Below, in pieces: positions 7,150 to 12,935 of a stretch of 26,564 nucleotides of DNA (its first letter is position 1; every line of letters starts with the position of its first letter). Under the pieces are notes generated by a model. That model saw only the letters and a program-made list of their open reading frames with translations, was not told where the DNA came from and did not search any database. The stretch comes from Methanobacteriota archaeon (GTDB lineage: Archaea; Halobacteriota; Syntropharchaeia; JACQPP01): assembly GCA_016207465.1 (NCBI GenBank), contig JACQPP010000126.1, positions 1 through 26,564 of the forward strand. Reading direction: 5' to 3'. A program made the translations under genes and the position numbers.

Positions 7150-7161
7150 AAACTTTTTGAA
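7150..7161 (+). promoter_or_regulatory. TATA-like element of the CBS-protein operon
   Basis: AAACTTTTTGAA is an AT-rich island in GC-rich sequence just after the Hsp20 stop, 25-36 bases before the ATG at 7186. Transcription would start within a few bases of the start codon. Confidence 0.55.
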
Positions 7162-7185
7162 CCCCCTGCGCCGCAGTATCCACCA

Positions 7186-7836
7186 ATGAAACTGCGGGAC
7201 CTGATGATCCAGAACGTGATGACCACCACCCCCGACTCCATGGTCTCCGAGGCCGCCCGCCTCATGGGGCAGAAGGCCATCGGGGCCATCGTCGTCGTCC
7301 AGAACGGGGGCGTCGCCGGCATCCTCACCGAGCGGGACATCCTCCTCAAGATTGCCGCCGAGGGCAAGGACACCCGCCAGACCCGGGTCCGCGACATCAT
7401 GACCCACCCCGTCCTCACCATGGGCCCCGACGAGGACCTCGACCGGGCCATCCAGACCATGGGGGAGAAGAAAATCCGTCGCCTCCCCATCGTCGAGGGG
7501 GGCCGCCTCGTGGGCATCGTCACCTCCACCGATGTCCTCCTCAACCTCAAGCGCGAGCTCGTCGAGTTCGCCGAGAGCGCCGAGGCCACCCTCGCCACCA
7601 CCTCCAAGCCTGCCTCCCCCACCGCCCCCCCGCGGGGACTCGCCGCCCCCGCCATCGCCATCCTCGCCCTCGGCTCCGCCCTGTCCACCTGGGGGGCCCT
7701 CTCCTACTCCCTCCTCGCCGCCCCCGCCACCATGGTCAACATCGTCACCGGCTGGGCCCTCCCCCTCCTCACCGGCATCCTCCTCACGGCCATCTCCCTC
7801 CTCCTCATATCCAAGACCCCCCGGAGGACCCCATGA
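7186..7836 (+). CDS. CBS-pair protein with C-terminal membrane segments
   Basis: A 216-residue protein. The first ~130 residues hold two CBS motifs: MKLRDLMIQNVMTTTPD...GILTERDI and VRDIMTHPVLTMGPDEDL...GIVTSTDVL. CBS pairs usually bind adenosyl ligands and regulate a partner. After a short linker come two or three hydrophobic segments (roughly 150-173 and 178-208) ending LLLISKTPRR, so the CBS pair is anchored at the cytoplasmic face. Soluble CBS proteins are common in archaea; the membrane tail is less usual. Its TGA overlaps the next gene's ATG (ATGA), so the two proteins are made together and may interact. No ligand can be named from sequence. Confidence 0.85.
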   Translation: MKLRDLMIQNVMTTTPDSMVSEAARLMGQKAIGAIVVVQNGGVAGILTERDILLKIAAEGKDTRQTRVRDIMTHPVLTMGPDEDLDRAIQTMGEKKIRRLPIVEGGRLVGIVTSTDVLLNLKRELVEFAESAEATLATTSKPASPTAPPRGLAAPAIAILALGSALSTWGALSYSLLAAPATMVNIVTGWALPLLTGILLTAISLLLISKTPRRTP

Positions 7837-8537
7837 GGCGCAACCCCCTTCCGCGGGCCGCTGCCCTCCTCCCCGCCTTCCTCCTTTCCCTTCCTCCGGC
7901 TCTCGCCCAGAAGGGAATCGACGACGCCAAGAAGGAGATTGCCAAGGGGGTCGCCGACATCATCAAGAAACAGGCCTCCGACACCGCCCGCAGCGCCGTG
8001 GACGACTTCGCCGACTCCATGTCCTTCGGCAACCCCATGGTGGGACTCCTCGTCGTCCTCGGAATCGCCCTCCTCCTCGCCACCCTCGCCCTCCTCTACC
8101 TGAAAGGGGCCAAGAAGGCCCGCCAGGCCCGCGCCACCCCCGCCCCGGCGGCCGCGGCCCCTGCAACTCCCACTCCAACTCCCACCCCCGTCGTCGCATC
8201 CCCGGCCACGCCGAAGGCCACCGCCCCACTCCCAGCCGTGCCCGCGGCCAAGCCCGCCCCCGCCGCACCATCCTCCTCGAAGCCCGCCGCGCCCCCGGCC
8301 AGGCCCCCCCTCGCCGCCGACGGAAACCGGGAGAACATGCTCCTCCGCCTCGAATCCGTCCTCCTCGAAACCCACCAGAAATACATCCGCGGCGAAATCA
8401 ACGAAGACATCTACAGGGAAATCAACCGCAAACACGAGGAAATCATCCGCAAAATCCGGATGCTCCACGGCAAAGACATCCCCTCCAAGAGCGGCCCCAG
8501 CCCCAAAATGCCCCTCGGCAGCCGGCCCACCACCTAA
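7833..8537 (+). CDS. Membrane-anchored protein with signal peptide and Pro/Ala linker
   Basis: A 234-residue protein of unknown function. Residues 1-25 look like a signal peptide (Arg-rich start, hydrophobic core, ALA-Q cleavage site). A short helical extracytoplasmic part (26-65) precedes a strong membrane segment at about 69-91, followed by KGAKKARQAR. This puts the rest in the cytoplasm: a long Pro/Ala/Thr linker (100-165) and a helical, charged end (LLRLESVLLETHQKYIRG...DIYREINRKHEEIIRKI) that resembles SHOCT-like short domains. The start overlaps the stop of the CBS-membrane gene. The layout suggests that a cytoplasmic oligomerisation domain is tethered to the membrane next to the CBS protein; that is inference. 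Confidence 0.8.
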   Translation: MRRNPLPRAAALLPAFLLSLPPALAQKGIDDAKKEIAKGVADIIKKQASDTARSAVDDFADSMSFGNPMVGLLVVLGIALLLATLALLYLKGAKKARQARATPAPAAAAPATPTPTPTPVVASPATPKATAPLPAVPAAKPAPAAPSSSKPAAPPARPPLAADGNRENMLLRLESVLLETHQKYIRGEINEDIYREINRKHEEIIRKIRMLHGKDIPSKSGPSPKMPLGSRPTT

Positions 8538-8549
8538 GCCGGGGGACAA

Positions 8550-8559
8550 CATTTATTAA
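8550..8559 (+). promoter_or_regulatory. TATA box of the initiator tRNA gene
   Basis: CATTTATTAA is the only AT-rich element ahead of the tRNA. It starts 44 bases before the mature 5' end, giving a short 5' leader for RNase P to remove. Confidence 0.6.
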
Positions 8560-8593
8560 CCGCCCCCGACAACCCCACACCACACCAAACCAC

Positions 8594-8668
8594 AGCGGGG
8601 TGGGGTAGTCAGGTTAACCCGTTGGGCTCATAACCCAAAGATCGATGGTTCGAATCCATTCCCCGCTA
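8594..8668 (+). tRNA. Initiator tRNA-Met (CAT)
   Basis: A complete cloverleaf can be drawn. Acceptor stem is AGCGGGG (8594-8600) with CCCCGCT (8661-8667), discriminator A8668. The D stem is GGGT/ACCC, the anticodon stem TTGGG (8622-8626) with CCCAA (8634-8638), the loop CTCATAA with anticodon CAT at 8629-8631, and the T arm GATGG-TTCGAAT-CCATT. The A1:U72 first pair and three consecutive G:C pairs next to the anticodon loop are the marks of archaeal initiator tRNA rather than elongator tRNA-Met or tRNA-Ile2. There is no intron and CCA is not encoded. The minus-strand HAD gene ends one base after it. Confidence 0.96.
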
Positions 8669-8669
8669 T

Positions 8670-9443
8670 TCACAGGTGTTCGCGGAGTTCCCGCAGGTCG
8701 CGCACGGTGAGGTCGGCGGCCTCCTCCAGGATGGGGTCCCCCCGGATGGCGACCCCGAGGCCGGCGGCCCGGAGGAAGCTGCGGTCGTATCTGCTGTCTC
8801 CCACGGCCACGGTCTTTGCAAGGGGTATTTTTTCGCGGCGGGCGATGGAGCGCAGGACCTGGTGTTTCCGGGTGGGGTCCACGCCTCCCCCGTTTGCGGC
8901 TTCGAGTCCCCGGAGGGTGAGGTGGCCCCGGGGGTCTGTGGGGAGGGTGTTGGCGTGGACATGGTGGATTCCAAGGCGGCGGGCCACCCGCCTGGCGAGG
9001 AGGTCGATGCCGCTGGAGACGATGGCGGTGCGGGTCCCGGATTCTTCCAGGTGCCGGAACAGCGCGGCGGTCCCGGGGGCGAGGCGGTAGTCGGCGAGGA
9101 CCCCCTCGACCTCGGAGACGTGGATTCGGTCCTTGTATAGGAAAGTATAGCCGGTTTCAGGTCCTCTCAAACGTCGTTGACCGCCCGAGGGGTCGTGTGC
9201 CTCCCCCGGGGAGGCACCGATTTTCGACGAAGTCGAAAGGCGGAGGCCTATCTTGCGGGCCTCCATCCACGAGCGGATGTCGCGGCGCATGAACTCGATG
9301 TAGTCGAACCGCCCCTTTTCATAGTCGGCGAGGTTCCGGTCCCCGATGTGGAGGGTGCCGAAGTGGCGGTGGAGTTTTACCCAGCATCCCTCCCCCCAGA
9401 GGAGGGTCCCATCCATGTCGAAGGCCATCAGTTGGTATTTCAT
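8670..9443 (-). CDS. HAD-superfamily phosphatase (phosphoserine-phosphatase-like) with an in-frame insert
   Basis: A 257-residue HAD hydrolase. Motif I is FDMDGTLL (Asp9, Asp11), motif II is IVSSGID near residue 143, the Lys of motif III is in TRKHQVL, and motif IV is VAVGDSRYD near 215-220. This layout matches phosphoserine-phosphatase-like HADs. In the cap region, residues ~65-104 (Ser/Gly/Arg-rich, 9132-9251) break a sequence that would otherwise run from WMEARK to DRIHVSEVEGVL. That segment contains two inverted repeats and looks inserted. The phosphatase core is intact, so the enzyme may still work. ATG 9443 lies just after the stop of the zinc protein gene at 9451-9666; an AGGA precedes it. 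The substrate is not assignable. Confidence 0.88.
   Translation of the reverse strand: MKYQLMAFDMDGTLLWGEGCWVKLHRHFGTLHIGDRNLADYEKGRFDYIEFMRRDIRSWMEARKIGLRLSTSSKIGASPGEAHDPSGGQRRLRGPETGYTFLYKDRIHVSEVEGVLADYRLAPGTAALFRHLEESGTRTAIVSSGIDLLARRVARRLGIHHVHANTLPTDPRGHLTLRGLEAANGGGVDPTRKHQVLRSIARREKIPLAKTVAVGDSRYDRSFLRAAGLGVAIRGDPILEEAADLTVRDLRELREHL
9197..9238. repeat. Two inverted repeats inside the HAD gene
   Basis: GTGCCTCCCC (9197-9206) pairs with GGGGAGGCAC (9208-9217) around one base. Four bases on, TTTCGAC (9222-9228) pairs with GTCGAAA (9232-9238) around a GAA loop. Both fall in the 120-bp in-frame segment that interrupts the cap domain. The GAA loop is shared with the hairpins at 1725-1776. 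Confidence 0.8.
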
Positions 9444-9450
9444 GGGGGTC

Positions 9451-9666
9451 CTACCGGCTGTCGTCGAGGGAGAAGCGGGTCCCCGGGGAACGCTGGGGCC
9501 TGGGGAGCACCCGGCCGGGGGCGATGTCTCCCCGTCGTCCCTGGGCGCACCGGTGGCAGACGTAGCGGAAGTTGGTGCAGTAGATGCAGACGTTCTGGCC
9601 GCAGAGGCGGCAGGTGTACATCTTCCCCGGGGTGCCGCAGAGGGCGCAGAGGCCGAGTTCTTCCAT
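9451..9666 (-). CDS. Small eight-cysteine zinc-binding protein
   Basis: A 71-residue protein with four CxxC knuckles: Cys7/10, 19/22, 27/30 and 37/40. This pattern fits two zinc ions bound in a cross-brace, as in HIT-type or RING/B-box-like fingers. The tail after residue 41 is Arg/Pro-rich and probably disordered. ATG 9666 is chosen because the TATA box at 9690-9701 lies about 30 bases upstream. The frame continues further up but lacks sense there and would run through the promoter. The gene sits seven bases ahead of the HAD phosphatase and is probably co-transcribed with it. A protein- or RNA-binding role is possible; none can be shown. Confidence 0.8.
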   Translation of the reverse strand: MEELGLCALCGTPGKMYTCRLCGQNVCIYCTNFRYVCHRCAQGRRGDIAPGRVLPRPQRSPGTRFSLDDSR

Positions 9667-9689
9667 CCATGGAGGTTCGCCGGGGGGCG

Positions 9690-9701
9690 TAAAATATATA
9701 T
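9690..9701. promoter_or_regulatory. Shared TATA element for divergent genes
   Basis: TAAAATATATAT is the only AT-rich sequence in the 61 bases between the divergent starts at 9666 (minus) and 9728 (plus). It lies about 30 bases from each ATG. One near-symmetric TATA box may therefore serve both genes, each nearly leaderless. Confidence 0.65.
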
Positions 9702-9727
9702 CGCGGCCACAGAGGGGGAAACGGACC

Positions 9728-10258
9728 ATGGCATCCCCGAGTCCTCTGCCAACGCCGCTCGAAGGGCGGCATTCAACCCCTGCTTCGGCTCCCCCGGAGC
9801 GCCTCTTCGAGAAGGGCCGGTATTTCGAGGAGTTCAAGGTGGGCGCCGTGTTCGCCCACCACTGGGGGCGGACCATCTCGGAGGCGGAGGCCATCCAGTT
9901 CGCCACCCAGACCATGAACTACAATCCCCTCTACTTCAACCGGGTCTACGCCCGGTCCCTGGGCCACCCCGACGTCGCGGTCTGCCCCTGGCTGGTGTTC
10001 AATATCATCCTGGGGATGAGCGTGGAGGACATCTCGGAGCAGGCCACGGCCCTCCTGGGATACGGCGACATGACCTTCCACCGGCCCGTTTACCCCGGGG
10101 ACACCCTCACCGCGGAGTCGGAGGTGGTGGAGACCCGGGAGAGCAAGAGCAAGCCCGACCAGGGCATCCTCACCGTGAGGACCCGAGCCCGGAACCAGAA
10201 GGGTGAACTGGTCCTGGACTACCAGCGCTCCAACCTCATCCGCCGGAGGAAGCCATGA
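9728..10258 (+). CDS. MaoC-fold protein, likely N-terminal half of a split mesaconyl-CoA hydratase
   Basis: A 176-residue single hot-dog protein. After a Ser/Pro-rich extension (1-~25) the domain begins YFEEFKVGAVF. It contains TMNYNPLYFNRVYARSLG (63-79), PWLVFNIILGMSVEDIS and FHRPVYPGDTLTAESEV (118-133), and ends with GILTVRTRARNQKGELVL. From memory these blocks match the N-terminal domain of mesaconyl-CoA hydratases (Mch; normally one ~340-residue chain with two hot-dog domains). The generic MaoC dyad D-x4-H is not present here: the region has Asn and Tyr instead, so catalysis would rely on the partner. Its stop overlaps the acyl-CoA dehydrogenase start (ATGA). The extension overlaps an imperfect GAA-loop palindrome. 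Confidence 0.85.
   Translation: MASPSPLPTPLEGRHSTPASAPPERLFEKGRYFEEFKVGAVFAHHWGRTISEAEAIQFATQTMNYNPLYFNRVYARSLGHPDVAVCPWLVFNIILGMSVEDISEQATALLGYGDMTFHRPVYPGDTLTAESEVVETRESKSKPDQGILTVRTRARNQKGELVLDYQRSNLIRRRKP
9751..9773. repeat. Imperfect GAA-loop palindrome in the MaoC N-terminus
   Basis: AACGCCGCTC (9751-9760) and GGGCGGCATT (9764-9773) pair with two G:T-type mismatches around a GAA loop. It encodes residues 8-16 of the MaoC protein, in a low-complexity extension. The arm start AACGCCGC recurs in the palindrome at 23627-23655. Confidence 0.55.
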
Positions 10259-11415
10259 GCGCCGAGGACATCATGGAGGAGGTCCGCCCCTCGGTGCGCT
10301 CCTTCGCCGAGAAGGAGGTCATCCCGGTGGCCGGCGACCTGGACCGGAGGAACCAGGAGATTCCCATGGACATCCTCCGGAAGATGGCCGAGCTGGGCTA
10401 CATGGGCATCATCTTCCCCACCGACTACGGGGGCTCGGGGCTCAACCACCAGGCCATGGTGGTGGTGGCCGAGGAGCTCTCCCGGGCGTGGCTCTCGGTG
10501 GGCTCCATCATGACCCGGAGCCTCATCACGGGGACCCTCATCCTGGCCAACGGCACCGAGGAGCAGAAGCGGGAGTGGCTCCCCAAGATTGCCACCGGGG
10601 AAATCCTCACGGCCGCCGCATTCACCGAGCCCAACCACGGGAGCGACACCGCCAGCTTCGAGTGCCGCGCCACCCCCGCCAAAGGGGGCTGGAGCCTGAA
10701 CGGACAGAAGACCTGGTGCACCCTCGCCAACCGCGCCTCCATCCTCACCGTCCTCGCCCGCACCGACCCCGACCCCTCCAAGAAGCACAAGGGGCTCTCC
10801 ATGCTCCTCGCCGCCAAGAAACCCGGCGATGGTTTCGAGCCCCCCCACCTCACCGGGGAGCACATCCCCCACATCGGATACCGGGGGATGAAGTGCTACA
10901 GCCTCTCCTTCGAGGACTTCTTCGTCCCCGGGGAGAACCTCATCGGCCTCCAGACCAACCGGGGGTTCTACCAGCTCATGGCCACCTACGAGACCGCCCG
11001 CATCCAGACCGCCGCCCGCGCGGTGGGGGTGGGCCAGGCCGCCCTGGAGGCCGCCCTCAAGTACGCGAAGCAGCGGACCCAGTTCGGCAAGCCCATCCAC
11101 GAGCACCAGGTCATCCGCCACAAGCTCGCAGAGATGGCCGCACGGGTGGAGGCCGCCCGCCAGCTCACCTACTACGCGGCCCGGATGAAGGACTCGGGGA
11201 AGCGGTGCGACCTGGAGGCCGGGATGGCCAAGGTCATCGCCACCGAGATGGTGGAAACCGTGACCCGCGAGGCGGTCCAGATCCACGGAGGCTATGGATA
11301 CAGCGAGGAATTCGACGTCCAGCGATACTGGAGGGACGGCAAGGTCTTCAGCCTCTTCGAGGGGACCACCGAAATCCAGATGGACGTCATCGGAAAGAGG
11401 CTGATGGAGAAATGA
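10255..11415 (+). CDS. Acyl-CoA dehydrogenase
   Basis: A 386-residue flavoprotein of normal family length. Recognisable blocks are GIIFPTDYGGSGL (51-63), the FAD/substrate loop TEPNHGSDTAS (125-135), RTQFGKPIHEHQ (274-285), QIHGGYGYSEEF (342-353) and FEGTTEIQ with the likely catalytic base Glu369. It oxidises an acyl-CoA to the 2-enoyl-CoA and passes electrons to ETF or a similar carrier. It lies between two half-length mesaconyl-CoA hydratase genes with ATGA overlaps at both ends, so translation is coupled. This context suggests a methylsuccinyl-CoA-like substrate giving mesaconyl-CoA, although classical methylsuccinyl-CoA dehydrogenases are longer (about 550 residues). The substrate is inference. 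Confidence 0.93.
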   Translation: MSAEDIMEEVRPSVRSFAEKEVIPVAGDLDRRNQEIPMDILRKMAELGYMGIIFPTDYGGSGLNHQAMVVVAEELSRAWLSVGSIMTRSLITGTLILANGTEEQKREWLPKIATGEILTAAAFTEPNHGSDTASFECRATPAKGGWSLNGQKTWCTLANRASILTVLARTDPDPSKKHKGLSMLLAAKKPGDGFEPPHLTGEHIPHIGYRGMKCYSLSFEDFFVPGENLIGLQTNRGFYQLMATYETARIQTAARAVGVGQAALEAALKYAKQRTQFGKPIHEHQVIRHKLAEMAARVEAARQLTYYAARMKDSGKRCDLEAGMAKVIATEMVETVTREAVQIHGGYGYSEEFDVQRYWRDGKVFSLFEGTTEIQMDVIGKRLMEK

Positions 11416-11897
11416 AGCCAGCCCTTACGGGTACCGGCAACCACTTCGAGGACTTCCAGGTAGGGGAGACCCGCGTCCACTCCCGGGGCCGCACCCTGGG
11501 AGACACCGAACACATCGCCTTCACCAGCCAGGTCCTCAACACCGCCCAACTCCACTTCAACCAGGCCCTCGCCGACACCGACCCCAACCTCAAGGCCCAG
11601 TTCCAGGGGCGCCGCCCCATCGTGGGCACCTATGTCCTCGCCGTCCTCATGGGGCTCTCCACCCCCGACACCACCGAGAACGCCCTCGCCATCACCCGCC
11701 TCCGCGAGGCCCGCCACACCGCGGGGGTCTTCACCGGAGACACCCTCTTCGCCAAGACCCAGGTCATCGAGAAGAAGGACGACCAGAAGGACTCCGGCCT
11801 GGTGACATTCAAGCTCACCGGGACAAAGCAGGACCGCAAAACCATGGTCTGCGAGGCCGCCTACGAGGCCCGCGTCAAGAAGCGTCCCCGGGCCTGA
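11412..11897 (+). CDS. MaoC-fold protein, likely C-terminal half of a split mesaconyl-CoA hydratase
   Basis: A 161-residue single hot-dog protein opening with HFEDFQVGETRVHSRGRTL. The active-site helix reads VLNTAQLHFNQ (41-51), and later comes REARHTAGVFTGDTLFAKTQVI (98-119). From memory, NTAxxHFN plus the RHT...F-GDT block are the marks of the C-terminal domain of mesaconyl-CoA hydratase, and His48 corresponds to the MaoC catalytic His. With the 176-residue protein at 9728 the two chains total 337 residues, close to one intact enzyme, so they probably form a heteromer. The start overlaps the dehydrogenase stop (ATGA). Beta-methylmalyl-CoA formed here could be cleaved by the lyase that follows. 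Confidence 0.85.
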   Translation: MKPALTGTGNHFEDFQVGETRVHSRGRTLGDTEHIAFTSQVLNTAQLHFNQALADTDPNLKAQFQGRRPIVGTYVLAVLMGLSTPDTTENALAITRLREARHTAGVFTGDTLFAKTQVIEKKDDQKDSGLVTFKLTGTKQDRKTMVCEAAYEARVKKRPRA

Positions 11898-11907
11898 CCC
11901 GCGGAAC

Positions 11908-11918
11908 AACCTTTAAGA
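11908..11918 (+). promoter_or_regulatory. TATA box of the lyase gene
   Basis: AACCTTTAAGA lies 21-31 bases before the ATG at 11939, implying a leaderless transcript. The lyase can thus be transcribed separately as well as by read-through from the hydratase/dehydrogenase operon. Confidence 0.7.
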
Positions 11919-11938
11919 GACCCCCTTCCCACTCCCCC

Positions 11939-12865
11939 ATGACGGCCATGAAGCAGAACGGCGGCAAGTCCAGCGTCTGGGTGCGGCGCACCGAGCTCAC
12001 CACCCCGGCCCACAGCATGAAGATGATGTCCGGGGCCGCCTCCTCCAAGGCCGACGAGGTCATGCTCGACCTCGAGGACGCCTGCGCCATGAGCCAGAAG
12101 GTGGGGGCCCGCAAGACCCTTGTCGAGGCCGCCACCACCCTCGACTGGTCCCGCAAAATTCTGGCCTTCCGCCCCAACAACCTCCGCACCCACTTCTTCT
12201 TCGACGACATGGTAGATATCATCGGGGGCGCCGGCAAGCACATCGACGTTCTCATCCTCCCCAAGACCGAGTACCCCGACGAGGTCAACTACGTGGACCG
12301 CCTCCTCTCCCACCTGGAACTCAAGTTCGGCCTCCCCGTGGGCCGCATTGGCCTCGAGGTCCTCATCGAGTCCAGCGTCGGCATCCTTCGCGCGGAGGAG
12401 ATTGCCCGGTCCAGCCCCCGCATGCAGGCCCTCATCTTCGGGGTCGCCGACTACTCCGGGGACACCGGGGCCCTCCTCACCACCGACATCTTCAGCGCCT
12501 ACCACTACGCCAAGCAGAAGACCATCGCCGCCGCCAAGGCCGCGGGCCTCGACGCCGTGGACTGCGTCACCCTCAAGTTCAAGGACCTCGCCCTCACCCA
12601 GAAGGACGCCGAGATGGCCCGCGCCATGGGCTTCGACGGCAAGTGGGCCATCCACCCCGGCCAGGTGGACGTCATCAACAAGGCCTTCACCCCCAGCCCC
12701 GAGGAAATCGAGAAGGCCGGGAAAATCATCGCCGCCTACCGGCAGGCCGACGTCGAGAAGGGACTCGGGGCCATCGTGGTGGGAGAGGAGATGGTGGACC
12801 GCGCCACCATCCGGGTCGAGGAGAGGAAGCTCGCCATCGCCAGGAAAGCGGGCCTCCTCCACTGA
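11939..12865 (+). CDS. mcl: CitE-family lyase, malyl-CoA/beta-methylmalyl-CoA lyase type
   Basis: A 308-residue HpcH/HpaI-type TIM barrel of the CitE family. The N-terminal VRRTELTTPAHS leads to the metal-site motif VMLDLEDA (41-48), then FRPNN (77-81), VLILPKT (104-110), IGLEVLIES with Glu140/Glu144, IFGVADYSGDTG with Asp171, and WAIHPGQVDVIN. The long insert between LDLEDA and the ILPK strand is typical of malyl-CoA and beta-methylmalyl-CoA lyases, not of the citrate lyase beta subunit. It would cleave beta-methylmalyl-CoA into glyoxylate and propionyl-CoA, or run in reverse. Position after the hydratase halves and the dehydrogenase supports that. Citramalyl-CoA lyase is an alternative. The ATG at 11939 follows the TATA box closely; Met at 11948 is a weaker option. 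Confidence 0.87.
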   Translation: MTAMKQNGGKSSVWVRRTELTTPAHSMKMMSGAASSKADEVMLDLEDACAMSQKVGARKTLVEAATTLDWSRKILAFRPNNLRTHFFFDDMVDIIGGAGKHIDVLILPKTEYPDEVNYVDRLLSHLELKFGLPVGRIGLEVLIESSVGILRAEEIARSSPRMQALIFGVADYSGDTGALLTTDIFSAYHYAKQKTIAAAKAAGLDAVDCVTLKFKDLALTQKDAEMARAMGFDGKWAIHPGQVDVINKAFTPSPEEIEKAGKIIAAYRQADVEKGLGAIVVGEEMVDRATIRVEERKLAIARKAGLLH

Positions 12866-12893
12866 ATCCACCCCCAATTCTGCGGCTTCTATC

Positions 12894-12905
12894 AAGTTTT
12901 TATAG
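12894..12905 (+). promoter_or_regulatory. TATA box of the degenerate KaiC-like gene
   Basis: AAGTTTTTATAG lies 31-42 bases before the ATG at 12936. A GGTGGGA at 12926-12932 could serve as ribosome-binding site, which favours that ATG over the GTG at 12918. Confidence 0.65.
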
Positions 12906-12935
12906 AGAGCCAGCAGAGTGGAACGGTGGGAATTC

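Noticed and set aside
4322..7186. A 954-codon open frame on the minus strand opposite the regulator, cdc48 and hsp20 genes
   Set aside because: It is antisense to three well-recognised genes and its product is low-complexity Gly/Asp/Leu/Glu-rich, as expected from C-ending codons read in reverse.
8100..8300. A tandem repeat or minisatellite in the Pro/Ala-rich region
   Set aside because: The nucleotides are compositionally biased but no unit repeats regularly; it is a disordered protein linker.
8594..8668. Elongator tRNA-Met or tRNA-Ile2 with CAT anticodon
   Set aside because: The A1:U72 pair and three G:C pairs next to the anticodon loop are initiator features.
9444..9776. A 111-residue N-terminal extension of the HAD phosphatase
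   Set aside because: It overlaps the zinc-protein gene and the promoter at 9690-9701; the DxDGT motif sits at the normal distance from ATG 9443.
10203..11411. An in-frame upstream extension of the second MaoC gene
   Set aside because: It is the out-of-frame shadow of the acyl-CoA dehydrogenase and is Pro/His/Arg-rich; the ATGA overlap at 11412 marks the start.
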